Positions 12,263-23,880 of a stretch of DNA of 64,000 nucleotides are shown piece after piece (the stretch's first letter is position 1; the number at the start of each line of letters is the position of its first letter). The notes below the pieces were generated by a model that was not told the origin of the DNA, searched no databases, and was given only the letters and a program-made list of their open reading frames with translations. The stretch lies in the NCBI GenBank assembly GCA_037447655.1, contig JBBHKE010003386.1:1-64000 (forward strand), given 5' to 3'. This stretch comes from Zygnema cylindricum (taxonomy: Eukaryota; Streptophyta; Zygnematophyceae; Zygnematales; Zygnemataceae). The position numbers and the translations under genes are program-made.

Positions 12263-13035
12263 TTCAGCAATTCACATGGCCAGCGAACATTTACGGTAAC
12301 AAAACTGCGGCAACCAAATGTAAATAAAAAGTGTTGCAGACAGTCACTTTTTGTTGTTATGTGAGCTCCACGGTGAGATCACTTAGCCGCAAAATTGAAA
12401 TTTAATCGTGTAAGCGTTACATTGAACTTAGACGCAAAGTGAAACGAAACCTCTTGAAACTGAAGTACTATAAGTCTCGTACGGAAATATTATAACGCAC
12501 GTAACGATATAAACATTTACAATAAAATCATAGTTGTTCAAAGCATTTTACGCACGATTGAACGCGCTACAATGCGTAGAAAAGCGAGGTTGATTTGAAA
12601 AGTCGTAAAACGCTATGATTCTTTAGGGCATGTTCCCATGTGATAAAGAAAGGGCTTTTTAATGTCGTTTTCCTCTAAAACTCAGCCTGCAATGAGAAAA
12701 TCTTCAGTCGTACCAAAAAAATGAAAATACCACGATACGATTTGCGTCACCTTAAAACTTTTAATTGACAACGGTTTGTCGTTTTGCGCGTTTCGACTCA
12801 CTTTCGCATCACTTCAGTTTAGCTTCAAACTTCCATTGAAATCACCTCGCGGGGTGATTTTAGTTAAAGTAACAAATTATAAGCGAATAGGAAGTCGTTA
12901 TGGCACGCGTCACACGCTTTCAATAACTTTTTTGTTGTACGTGGAGTACCAAAAATATCACGCTCCATTTCCAGTCTGTACATACTTTTTCCAGTGTAAG
13001 GGTCGTGGAGGGGTCTAGAGCAACATATGCCATTT
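12263..13035. other. Intergenic DNA, nothing recognised
   Basis: No frame with coding character, no repeat unit and no RNA structure was recognised in this stretch. Confidence 0.5.
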
Positions 13036-14194
13036 TGTTGAAATCACTAGATTTATAGAGTTTTTTCTAGGTCTGAATAGCTGAAAAAAAAGAAGAAAAA
13101 GCGCAGGCGGTCTACCTCCACCTCTTTTCTCTATCCCCTATACTTGTTGTAGTCACTGAAAGAGAGAGAGAGAGAAGTGGAGCCATGGCTGCCTCAGCTC
13201 CACTAGGCAGGACTAAAGAGTGACTTAAGTCACTCTCAACAAAAGGTTGAGTCCGGTAGGACTTGAACCTCCAACCGGCAGAGCGTGGCGTAGCCGTCCG
13301 CTCTGTCGTAGAAGCTCGCTAGAATACATAGGGTGTGATTTCTATTTAAAATGTGTTACGACCTCTAAACCGATTAAAGAAAATATGAGTATAAGGACAT
13401 AGAACTAATTAATACGGTGCAAATATGATTCCGCACGAAACAAATGAATCGAACATTTGTTTCGACGGTTGAGATTACGTTTTGGTTTTTATCCAATGGC
13501 GCACATCATCGCCTAGATCCCGGAGTGGTCACTTTGGCTTTTTATGACATGGCATGACCTCGCGCCACGTGGAGAGATAATATTTTGGCCGCGGGAATTT
13601 CAAGGAACCTACTGACGAGTAAAACGAGGGTACGCGTCCACGTAATAGCCTTGTCGTACATAGGCCGTACAAAAGGTACACCGACAGTAGCACATTTTGG
13701 TACGGTACAATAATGTAACAGGGTTACTGGATTTGAGTACTTAGCGGCTAGGGCTATGCTGCTATGGTTGCGGTTCCAGAGCAGCGCAGCTGCGATCCCA
13801 GACCAGCGCAGGGCAGCAGCATAGCAACTTAGCAGCGTAGCAACCTAGTAGCGTAGCAACATAGCAGCGCAGCATAGCAACGCCGCAGAATGTAGATCGA
13901 GTGGTATAGTTCTAGAAGAATGTTTGGATAGGTCTCGGTTGACCGTGAAGGTCCACGTGTACAGTACTAGGTTGACTAGCAGCTAGCTAGTTTAAATAGT
14001 CAAGTAGGTCTAGTGAGTAGGACACTCTTGTTTGAGTATACCTTCGCAGCGAGCGCAAACCTTGTACTCTCTCCTAAGTAATAAAACGCAACTTTGTCTG
14101 TCAGTGCTGTGTACCCCTACTGTTGCTACGAGAAGATCCTTGGTGTTTTCCGCTGTGCATTGTGGCGTGCTGTGTGCACTACTGTCCCTGTTAC
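13036..14194 (+). mobile_element. LTR-like sequence, plus orientation, upstream of a gag start
   Basis: It starts TGTTGAAATC, which parallels the TGTAGAAATT start of the LTR family described below read in the opposite orientation. It shares CTAGGTCTGAATAG, GGTCTACCTC, AGCCATGGCT and a GTACAAAAGGTACACC-type segment with that family, and it has a tRNA-like module on the minus strand at about 13255-13322 (GGTTCAAGTCC). Its 3' half is unlike the other LTRs. It may end at TTACA near 14194, just before TGGTTTCAAAGG, which resembles a tRNA-iMet primer-binding site. The 3' boundary is uncertain. Confidence 0.5.
13770..13892. repeat. GCAGC-rich minisatellite
   Basis: Short imperfect repeats of CAGCGCAG and GCAGCGTAGCAAC motifs run head to tail within the LTR-like sequence. 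Unit length is about 16 bp in the best-ordered part. Confidence 0.7.
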
Positions 14195-14229
14195 ACTGGT
14201 TTCAAAGGTATTTCCCGATACTCGACAGC

Positions 14230-14590
14230 ATGGATGAACACGGCGTATCCACTACAGAAATGTTAGCGCAAGTCCTCAAGGAGATAGAAAGTGTTAGATT
14301 ACAGAACGCGCAGCTGAGCCACACCGTCGCAGCTTTGGAGTCTCGTCCAGAGGACCGACCTCATGGAGGCATGGAGAGAGACTTCAGGAGACCGAAATAA
14401 AGACTTCCCGACGAGTTTGACCCTGCAAAACACAAGAACCTTGACACATGGCTACTCTCCGTTGCGAACTATCTCGAGAATTTTCCTAGCCTATCGGATC
14501 ATGAGAAGATTCACTACGCGGGTGGTCTTCTTAAAGGGGCAGCAGGGGCATGGTGGAGGACATTGGTGGAGGATGAAGAGATACCGACCG
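14230..14590 (+). pseudogene. Ty3/gypsy-type gag N-terminus, truncated
   Basis: One frame runs from ATG at 14230 and continues beyond a single in-frame TAA (after FRRPK) into a stretch with DEFDPAKHKNLDTWLLSVA and GGLLKGAAGAWWRTL. A helix-rich region with L-x-G-x-A-x-x-W-W is characteristic of the Retrotrans_gag capsid domain of Ty3-type elements. The N-terminal part (MLAQVLKEIESVRLQNAQ) looks like a coiled coil. The frame is cut at 14590 where another LTR starts, so zinc knuckle and pol are missing. One premature stop plus truncation make it non-functional. Confidence 0.7.
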
Positions 14591-15482
14591 TGAAATTCTG
14601 TGGTCTCCATTGACCCACAGAATGAGGAGCCTATGTAAAGCCTCTAGGATAATATTTGCCCCTTCTACTTTCCCGCTGAATAAGCGCCGCCCAGGCACAC
14701 AAATATTCTGACCACTCTCACCCGTGTGAGGACAAGACTCCCCTGAGTCAAACGCAAAAAGAATCACTGAATTTGCTCACCCGAGCAGTAAGTTATGGCT
14801 GGTCAAAGATGACCTTTATAGTTACAAGCTCTCTTAGAGAGAGAGGTACCTAAATATTACTTAGTCTCGGTCTGCCTACTCACGACTACCTACTATTAAA
14901 CCCTAGTCCAATAGGAACACTATAAAGTACAAGAAGGTAGAATGGGCGATGTACTTATTGTACGACCATTGTACGACAAGGTCTACAAGGTGACACTTTT
15001 TCATATCGGAAGCCATGGTTCCTCCTCCCATCTTCTCCGGTATCAAATAATGTGGCGCCACGTGGCACCGCGTGACGTTATATCCGTATGCTGCCAAAAA
15101 TCTCACTTTACGTGGCGGCTATAATGCCGACCGTCCGATCAAAACATATTTTACACGGTTCAGATTCGCGTACATGCAGAAATTGCTCCTTTTCGTTAGT
15201 CTGCTGTTAATTAGCTGTTTTGTTAATGTTTATATATTTATGAAACCCGTCGAGTGTATTGTTTCGTAACGCCTTCATGGTTAAGGCGTAAGGCTATAAA
15301 GAATCTAGAGGTCACAGGTTCAAATCTAGACCTAGGCATCATTATAGCCAAAATACCCTTAACTGCAAAAACTGCCACTTTCTAAATATGGCGGCAGCCA
15401 TGGCGCGCCTTTGATCCTTACTCTCTTTCTTTAAAACAAAACTAAAATAGGGAAGTGAACTATTAATTACCTCTTTTCAACA
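14591..15482 (-). mobile_element. Diverged LTR, 3' LTR of a deleted copia element
   Basis: It begins TGAAATTCTGTGGTCTCCAT on the plus strand, matching the TGAAACTCTGAGACCTCC end of the LTR family, and passes through GACTCCCCTGAGTC, AGTAAGTTATGG and AGCTCTCTTAGAGAG. A tRNA-like stretch with TGGTTAAGGCG and GGTTCAAATCT lies at about 15275-15345. It ends near CAACACA at 15482, directly against gag sequence. With the LTR at 16415-17453 it brackets an internally deleted element. Confidence 0.6.
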
Positions 15483-16414
15483 CAGTTAACTTAGTGCGCT
15501 CAGCCATATAGTGCCCCGGTTAAATGCAAAAATGACATAATTCTTTGGGAGCCCTTGGCCCAATCTCGTCGGCCTGATTTTTTTGCTCCCTTCTCCCATA
15601 GTTTCCGACCGGTTTTCCAGGATCCTTATTCCTCCAATCGGTCAAAGTTGCCAAGGCTTGGCCACTCTTTCCTCCCCTTCGAATCTCAATCGTATTCTCT
15701 CGAACGAGAATCATCCCTACCACTGAGTTCTATATTCACCTTGAGAACGGTAAGTCTTGCACGCGGTTGACTATGTTCTCGAACTCATCAGGTAACTTCA
15801 TCAGTAAATAGTTAACCTTTTCTTTTTCACTAAAATCTTTTCCCGCACTCTCTAGCTCCATGAAAAGTGTAGCAAGTTCATTGTAAAAATCCAACATTTT
15901 CCCCCCTTTGTATACATATTCGTTAACTTTCTTATGAGCCAACTGTTGTTGCTGAATCCTACCACTTCCATACATCTCTAAGAGAGCCATCCACAGATGG
16001 GATGCCCTTTCTACTTGCAAATGAGGACATGCAAGTGCATGAGGAAGATGGCGTAGGATGAAGTGCTTTGCCGCCATATTGTTGAAATCCCAGGTTTGAG
16101 TATCATTCTCCTTGTTCCTTAGAATAGGTAACATGAATGCTGAACCAGTTGCTTTAGGTGTGGGCATCTCCTTCTCTGCTCCTTTGTCCACCACCTCTCC
16201 TTCCTTTGTCTCCTTCGTTAAAGATGGACTTCCTTTCTTTGTGAATGTGCTTCCTTCAAACCCTGGAGGAATTCCAAGACTTGATGAGCGCCCTAATCGT
16301 CCACTCACTATCACGGAAAACCTTTTTTAACATAGAGCTCCTTTCATCATACTTTCCCAGTATACGAAGACAATTTGATTAAAGATTGGTACCCTAGAGG
16401 GTGGGCCGATAACC
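15483..16414 (-). pseudogene. Ty1/copia gag remnant between two LTRs
   Basis: Minus-strand frames encode the same gag as the larger copia element at 26.6 kb: VMGPPSRVPIFN-type start, SSSLGIPPGF, WDFNNMAAKHFILRHL, IQQQQLAHKKVNEYVYKGG, and a degraded zinc knuckle (CHFC..GHYMAE) at the left edge. Frameshifts and stops interrupt it (for example after KRF and after SRWI). All pol sequence is missing, so this is a deletion derivative retaining gag and both LTRs. Confidence 0.8.
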
Positions 16415-17453
16415 TTAAACTTTGTGAAGTCCTCAGAGTGGAAAGCTTCCAAGAAGCCTCTAGGATAACCCTGACCCCTTTGTGTTTGAGCAAAAACAAC
16501 TTCCACCCTGGCAGACAAAAACTCGGAGGCATGACTCCCTTGAGTCAATAGCAAAAATAATCTCTGCATTTACTCCCTTGAGTAGTAAGTTATGGAGGGT
16601 CAAAGTTGACCTTTTGTATATAAGCTCACTGGGAGAGATGGTCCTATCTCCTAATTTTTCTAAGTCGTATCTCTCTCGTATGTATTTACTGATGTAAGGA
16701 GCGAATCAGGATTATACTTCCGTACATAAAAGTACAGCTGCCGGTGTATTTTCTGTACAAACATTGTACAACATAGCCTAAATGTGGACACATTGTATAT
16801 CCGGATTTGCTCACTTAATCCTCGGAGATGCCGCGATCCAATGTCATTTTGCCATGTGTCATACGATGTGGCGATGACCAAAAACCGCCGAAATTCTCTT
16901 CCGCGATCTCTGCGTTTAATTCCGGCCGTCCGATTAAATTCACATTTAATTTTAGCTGTAATAAATTCATGCACGGTATTCGTTTCGCTAAAGAAACAAA
17001 TGCGCGGTATTCGTTTCTTATCCGTACCGTAATCTGTACTTTTACATTAATGGATCTATGTCTCCCGTAAAACTATTTCAGTTAAATGAACTATCATACG
17101 TATTAATGTTTAATTAATTATCAAACCCAACATTCCGTAACAATATGTCTAGACTTAACGGTTCAACCTACCAGCTATCGGCTGTTTACTGGCCGGTAGG
17201 TTCCAAGATCAAATCTTGGAGTCGTCATAATTAATTTTAGTAAATAAACCCCAAATTATAAATAAACTAATATTTATATCGCGTAAACCTCTAGATAGCC
17301 TAGTTAGCCTGTGCTTTAACTTCCTCTCCAATTTCTCAATGACTTCGACAAGTTTGAGAGTTAGAGAGAGAAGTTAGTGATAGACTGCCTTAGCTTCTTT
17401 CTATATACCTTTTCGGACCTAGAAAATACTTTAAAAGACCATTAATTTCTACA
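16415..17453 (-). mobile_element. LTR (5' LTR of the deleted copia element)
   Basis: About 1.04 kb, ending ATTAATTTCTACA on the plus strand; the other terminus is decayed to TTAAACTTTG. Along its length it matches the LTRs at 21.2, 26.6, 39.9 and 49.2 kb. An internal tRNA T-arm-like hairpin, CCAAG-ATCAAAT-CTTGG, sits at 17213-17229 with a perfect 5-bp stem. Confidence 0.8.
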
Positions 17454-17724
17454 TTCGCGACCGTTCGTACATCGATTCAAACTTGGTCGCGGAAAATCCA
17501 GCCGACGAAATATGTCGGTTCGCCAAATTCTCGAACACCAAACCACATTTGTTCACGTAAATTCCGGCGGCTGACGATTTCGCGGACAAAATCTAAATCA
17601 TCCGCGGGTTTCACGGCTTCGGAACAAAATCTGTACGGTCTTGTCACCACCGAAATATCCCCATGAGTAGATTTGTGTGGCGTCCTTTATATTAAGGACC
17701 ATTACCATGTAAATAAATATAATT
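17454..17724. other. Short spacer between LTR copies
   Basis: About 270 bp with TTCG/CGAC-rich composition and no assignable feature. Confidence 0.4.
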
Positions 17725-18164
17725 TAATGCGCCGCTGTGATGCGGCATGACATGCATGTGTCGACATTTTGGCCATATCATACAATATTCAGACATAAAG
17801 TACACCACCACCTGTAACTTACTGTATGACAGAGCAATATTATTGGTGCCATACATCAGTAGATAGAGTTTTAGAGAGAGATATGACTTAGAAAAATTTG
17901 GTAGATAGGACCCTCTCTCCAAGAGAGCTTATGTACAAAAGGTCAATTTTGACCCTCCATAACGTACTGCTCAGAGGAGAAAATTCAAATATTCTTTTTG
18001 CTATCGACTCGCAGAAGTCTTGCCTTCACACGAGTGAATGTGGTTAAAGTTTTTGTCTACCAGGGTGGTAGTTATTCTTGCTGAAACACAAAGGGGTCAA
18101 GGTTATCCTCAAGGCTTCTTGCAAGCTTCCTTTTTTGAGGACCTATGGAGGTCTCACAGTTGCA
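17725..18164 (+). mobile_element. LTR fragment in the opposite orientation
   Basis: Plus-strand orientation copy of the 3' part of the same LTR family: GCGGCATGACATG, ACCCTCTCTCCAAGAGAGC, GACCCTCCATAA, and the terminal GGAGGTCTCACAGTTGCA. The 5' part is lost and no gag follows, so it is a truncated solo LTR. Confidence 0.7.
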
Positions 18165-21100
18165 TCCTAAGCGAATCCTGCAAAAATCACGTGTGCCTTG
18201 CTGGTTACAACTATCTCCCTTTCCTCACTCTGGAGGAAGTGGTCGTACAACTTCATAACCACCATAAAATTGTCTTTGGCAGAGTGATTAAGGTCTGTAA
18301 TAGCTTATCTAGCGATCCAATTATCCAGGGCAGTTTGCCTTGTCCCCGCGAACGAATTATGGATAGCTATAAAATATTTAGTGGCCATAGCTAGGAGTTT
18401 TATACTAGATTATTTGGTTTTTCTGACAACGGCTAGAGAGTCGATTGAAGAGAATCTGTGGGGTTTCAAACTTCAAACAATAGAAATTCATGAAATCTTT
18501 CATCGCAGACTGATTTGTTTTTGTGTATATGAGCCTCCATATGTTCACAAGGGAGGTACAATGGTTGGGATTTGCGACCATTCGAGTCGCAGCCCACCTG
18601 GCCTAAATAGCTTGCAACTAGTTAACATAAGTTCTTCTTTGTGCTTCGTGCTTCATATCATCTGTAAAAGTGGTAGTTAAAGGTGTTACTTTTGTTGCAG
18701 CCAAGTCGGCTTCAACTTGTAAAACTACCACATCGAGAGCTGGGTCCAAAAACTTGATGCTATAAGCCACCAAGAGTGGTTGTCGCTCCTTCTAGTCCGC
18801 CAAAGCACCTTCTGAAAGGTAGTTGACCATCATTGGGAAAAGTGTGGTCTTGAAGTCAACGAGAATGGCTCCGCCCCTATATTTTTTGATTAGAGCCTGG
18901 GTGAAAGATTTCCAAAGCAATTCAAAATCAAAGAGAGCGATCCCCGAGCTATCTCCCGTAATGATCCTTATGTCCCTCATTTCTTTTTCTTCCTCCGTAA
19001 GATTGGTAAACTGTGGAGAGGATAGATTGGTAGGACTAACAAATTCAGCGGGTTAGATAACTCCTAGGTCCGCGTCTTTTTGACAGGAGGCGTCTCCTCC
19101 TCTAGTAGAAGGTGATGCTTTAAGAGGTGGGGATCCCTTTCCCACTAAAAAAGTGCTTGCCCTTGAAAATATGTTAGGAGGAAGGGTATTCCACTAGGGT
19201 ATGGCCTTTGGCCCCCTAGCTATGGAGGGTGTACGTGTCCGCGACTTGTTTGGCTGGGTGGGATTAGCAGATTTGGTAAAGTACCACGGGAGGAGAAAGA
19301 ACAAGGAGAAGAAAAAGGCCCTTGCTTAGGACTTGATGTATTCCCTTGGTTAGTTTGTCTAGATCTCGGGGAAGGTGGAGCTTCTAAGATAGAAGAAGGT
19401 GAACGTCGATGAGGAGAATTGGCGGGAATAGTGGTAAGGGCGGAAGCGACAAGTGGACTGGGCATTGACACTAGAAGTGAGGTAGGAATGTCCTTGAGTT
19501 CATAGGCGGGTTCTAGGGACTGAGAGGATGGAGGTGGAGGAGGAGAAAAGGAAAAAGCTGGGGAAACTTGGGGAGATGGTTAAGGAGGAGTTGACAGTCT
19601 TAAGGGGATGTGAATTCTCTTGTCCGGTTTTAAATCAATTAAGGCTTCCACGGCTAAAGAGACCTCCACAAAGACAAAAGTATACCCTTCCCGACGAGTA
19701 GCTGCGAATTCGAAGGTAAATCTACACCTCAACCCTTTATATTGGGTTATGTGATTTCTCCCTCTTCGGGCTAAAGAGAAGGCTCTGGACCAGTCTTCGA
19801 GGGAGGAAAGTTGGGTGGAGTTCGTGCGATAGGAAAGTATCTTTGAGTTGGTGCTTCAGAATAAGGTGGTGTCCCTCGCGAAAGAAGAATTTGCCCATTG
19901 AGAATCCCAACTGACCTACGCCGAGCGTCTCACATAAGCTTCGATTCCTGTTCCCATAGATTCCGCCTTTCTACCTCAAAGGACTCCCAATCTACCGTGG
20001 CGGGTCGGACCACTGTTGTAGCCTTGCCCTAAGATTTTAGAAGATTCACTAGTTTTAGGGTCCTTTCAACTACACAAGTCAGATTCGCTATCCCCATACC
20101 CGAAATATCTAGGTCGTTAGGCCTGGTCCGCCACCATCGTTCAGAAAAATCTTATAGTCTTGTGCCCGAAACCTCTAGATCAGTAGGTTCGGATCCCTAA
20201 AGCCCTCCAGAATGGTGAACAAGTTGTGCTGTTGAAAAAGGTCCTTGGTGGAAGGTGACACTGGGGGTGGGGAGGTCTCTTCCTTAGGAAAAGGGGCAAA
20301 TCTTCTCTTGTTGTCTTGATTGTATAACCTCTTCCCCTTCCAAGGATCTCGCGATTCCCTCATATTAGTTCCCTCTCCTTAACGAGACCGCGAAGTAGTA
20401 CGTCCCTTTGATGGCCTGCAGGTAAATGTGTTATGGGACGAAGATGGGGGAGGACAAGGATAGGGAGCCCTCTAGGGTTGGTCTTAAACCAACTACGAAT
20501 AACTACTCTCCGAAAAACTGCTTTAAATCTCCACCACCCCTCCCACATGTCTAACAAACCTAACTCAATGTTTGCGGGCCACTCTTTGTACCAACTCTTT
20601 CCCTTCAACTCATGAGGTCGTGAAGTGCAAGGAGTTCTTTACAACCAAGGCGACGGGAATCTGCCAGCACCACGCGGTTAATAAGGATTTCGGCCTTGTG
20701 TATATTAGATCGAGTATAAAACCCAACCTCCGGAATAGGACACAAATTGGGCTTCCTATGGGCTAACCTCTTTGGCCGCGCCTTAGAAGATACTTTGTTC
20801 CTTTCCTTGGCCAAGGCCCAGGCTTCGTTCGTTTCCTCGGCAACTGCCCTAGCGGCCTAAGCGAAGGATGGGAAATGTTTGAGAGTTAAGCTAGGAGAAG
20901 ATGGGGAAGAGGGCATCCCATATGGTTCTTTGGCCGATGAATCAAACATTAACGCCATAGGTACACATTCGTGGGATATGTGAGACCTTCTTCTTGTAAG
21001 GGCTTCTATTGCCTACCTTGCCCTTTAGATGCAATATCCAGAGTATCTCCTCCCCCCGTGATGGGAGCCGGAAAGAGAAAAGAAATAATAAATGGAACCC

Positions 21101-21201
21101 TAGCTCCTTTCTAAAAAGAAAGCTTCTATAGTCAAAGTTCTTATCCCATCTAATCTAAACGGACAAGATTGCTTTTTCACTACTGTGCTTAATCCACTAG
21201 A
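18165..21201 (-). pseudogene. Decayed coding remnants of unknown origin
   Basis: Minus-strand frames with coding character (for example WYKEWPANIELGLLDMWEGW near 20.58 kb, a Pro/Ser-rich run at 19.22-19.47 kb, FELLWKSFTQALIKKY near 18.9 kb) follow each other with frequent stops and shifts. The order of a basic or aromatic N-terminal part, then a Pro/Ser-rich linker, then a further domain would suit an ORF1-type retroelement protein, but no catalytic motif of reverse transcriptase, integrase or transposase was found. I do not recognise the family. Confidence 0.35.
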
Positions 21202-22249
21202 TGAAACTTTGAGACCTCCATAAGTCCTCAGAGTGGACAGCTTCCAAGAAGCCTCTAGGATAATCTTGACCCCTTTGTGTTTAAGCAAAGATAACTGCCA
21301 CCGTGGCAGACAAAAACTCTGACCACCTTCACCCATGTGAAGGCAAGACTCCCCTGAGTCGATAGCGAAAAGAATCTCAGAATTTGCTCCCCTGAGCAGT
21401 AAGTTATGGAGGGTCAAAGATGACCTTTTGTATACAAGCTCTCTTGGAGAGAGGGTCCTATCTTCTAATTTTTCTAAGTCCTATCTCTCTCACAAACTCT
21501 ATTTACTGATGTACGAAACCAAATAGAATAGAGTTCCGTACGCAAAAGTACAGTTGCCGGTGTACTTTATGTACGGACACTGTACGACATGCCCTTAATG
21601 TCCACACGTTGAATATCCGGATTCGCTCCTTGAATCCTCGGAGATGCTGCGCTCCAATGTTACATAGCCACGTGTCATCCGATGTGGCGATGCCCACAAA
21701 CCGCCGAATTCTCCTTCCGCGATCTCGACGCTAATTCTGGCCGTCCGATTAAACTCGCATTTGATCGTAGCCGTAATAAATACATGCGCGGTATTTGTTT
21801 CGCTTACGAAATCAATGCGCGGTATTGATTTCTTATCTGTACCGCAATTTGTACTTTTACACTACCATATCTATGTATCCCGTTAACAATTATAGTTAAA
21901 TGATTTATCCTACGTGTACATGTTTAAATCATTATCGTACTATATACTATGTATGATGACTTCTAGACTTAACGGCTAAGGCTACCGGCTATATACTCTC
22001 TAACGGCCGGCAGGTACCAGGATCAAATCCTGTTGCTGGCACATACCTTTTAGTAATTAATCCCTTGACTAATATAAATTTCCCGTTAACCTCAGGATAG
22101 CCTAGGTAGCCATGGCTCTAGCTTCCTCTCTAATTTCTCAGTGACTGCGACAAGTTTGAGAGTTGGAGAGAGAAGTTAGAGGTAGACTGCCTCGGCTTTT
22201 TTATTTCTATTCAGACCTACAAAATACTTAAAAACCATTAATTTCTACA
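21202..22249 (-). repeat. 3' LTR of the copia element
   Basis: Plus-strand ends are TGAAACTTTGAGACC and AATTTCTACA. It contains a tRNA T-arm-like hairpin at 22017-22033 (CCAGG-ATCAAAT-CCTGT) and several GTAC-rich segments. Confidence 0.9.
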
Positions 22250-23880
22250 CTCCCTTTATTCTCTAGTCAATCTTTAATTTCAGACCACACTTCTCCCTGC
22301 AAAAAATTAGCTTAGGGGAAGGCACATGTTTGGTCATCATATCTGCTACCATCTCACTATCTGGTAGGTACTCTAAACTGATTTTTTTATTTTCTACTTT
22401 CTCTCTAACAAAGCTGGGTCAAATGTCCATATGTTTCGCTTTAAAATGATGTTTAGGATTGGCAGAAATAGTAATTGCTGCCTGATTATCACAAAATATT
22501 TTCTGCACACCACTCTTAAGATGACCAAGTTCACCAAGTAAAGACTTGACCCACATCAATTCTTTTACAACAGAGCAAGAGGCCATATACTCAGCCTCCA
22601 TGGTGGACTGAGAAATAACCTTTTGCTGTTTGCTACTCCAACAGCAAGCCCCATCACCCACATATAATACATATCCAGAAGTGCATTTCCTCATCGGAGC
22701 ATCACCATAACTCGAATCACTCCAAGTAGTGATGTCAATATTCTCCCCACCTATATGCAACCATAGATCCCTAGTTCCTATCAAGTATCTAAGAACTCTC
22801 TTAGCTGCCTCCCAATCCCTCTTAGTGGGAGCATTTAGACTTCTACTCAGCACTCCTATAGCTGAAGCAAAATCAGGCCGGGTACAATTCATAAAATAGA
22901 TTAGACTTCCCACTACTTGTCTCTAAGGAATAGTTTGCATGAACTTCTATTCTTCAGGAGATAATTCCTCGTCTAAGACTATGACTCCTTCTTCCTCACT
23001 CCCCTCACTTCCCTTCTTCAATTCCATTGGAGTTGTACAACTATTAGCTTTATCCATTTGAAATTTTTCAAGCATGTTCCCTATTGCTTCCTTTTGAGTC
23101 AATCTTATAATTATTCTTTTTCGTTCTCTCTCTACTTGAATTCCCAAAATATATTTTGCTTCCCCCATATCCTTCATTTAAAATCTCCCCTTAAGATCGG
23201 TTTTCAGTTTATTAATTTTTTCCATTGATTTACTTAAAACAAGCAAATCATCAACATAAATTGCAATAAATATAAAACCTTCCTCATCTTCGAAAAACAT
23301 AGATTGAGTGATCTGAGCTGATCCGGATATATCCGTGACCGGTAAGAAACTCATCAAGCTTTTTATTCCACTGTCGAGGCGCCTGTTTCAAACCATAAAG
23401 AGATTTAATTAGCCGACATACCTTACTCTCCTCTCCTTCTTCCACAAACCCTTCGGGTTCTCGCATGAAGATCTCCTCTTCCAATTCTCCATGCAAAAAG
23501 GTTGTTTTGATGTCCATCTGGTGCACTTCCATGTCTTCCGCTGCTGTAAGGCTGAGAAGTATGCGGACAGAGGGAAATCTGACCACCGGGGCAAAGGTTT
23601 CCTCGTAGTCAATTCCCTCTTTTTGTGTAAATCCCTTTGCCACTAGTAGGGCCTTGTAGCGCTCGATTGTATTATCTGGGTTCAGTTTTAATTTGAAAAC
23701 CCACTTACAACCGATTGGTTTTCGGTTAGGTGGACAATCCACTAGCTCCCAAGTATCGGTTGCCATAATTGAGGCCATCTCTTCATTTATGGCTGTCTTC
23801 CATCGATTTCTTTCTGGACAAGTCATCGCCTCTCCATAAGTTTGAGGTTCATCTTGATGAGATAGTTTTGTTACCTTGTT
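22250..23880 (-). pseudogene. Copia reverse transcriptase and RNase H, broken
   Basis: The reverse-transcriptase part (about 23.83-23.2 kb) has WELVDCPPNRKPIGCKWVFK, MDIKTTFLHGELEEEIFM and SLYGLKQAPRQWNKKLDEF. The catalytic YVDDLL lies at about 23.26 kb in a different frame, after a one-base insertion in a T run. The connection region has MKDMGEAKYILGIQ, and RNase H (22.9-22.42 kb) has CTRPDFASAIGVLSR, TTWSDSSYGDAP, QSTMEAEYMA and ADMMTKHV past a final stop. Internal stops occur near RF/MKDMG, after LSPEE and after KHMDI. Confidence 0.92.

Noticed and set aside
15275-15345. Functional tRNA gene
   Set aside because: TGGTTAAGGCG and GGTTCAAATCT boxes are present but no cloverleaf with a proper acceptor stem can be drawn, and the same position in other LTR copies is only T-arm-like.
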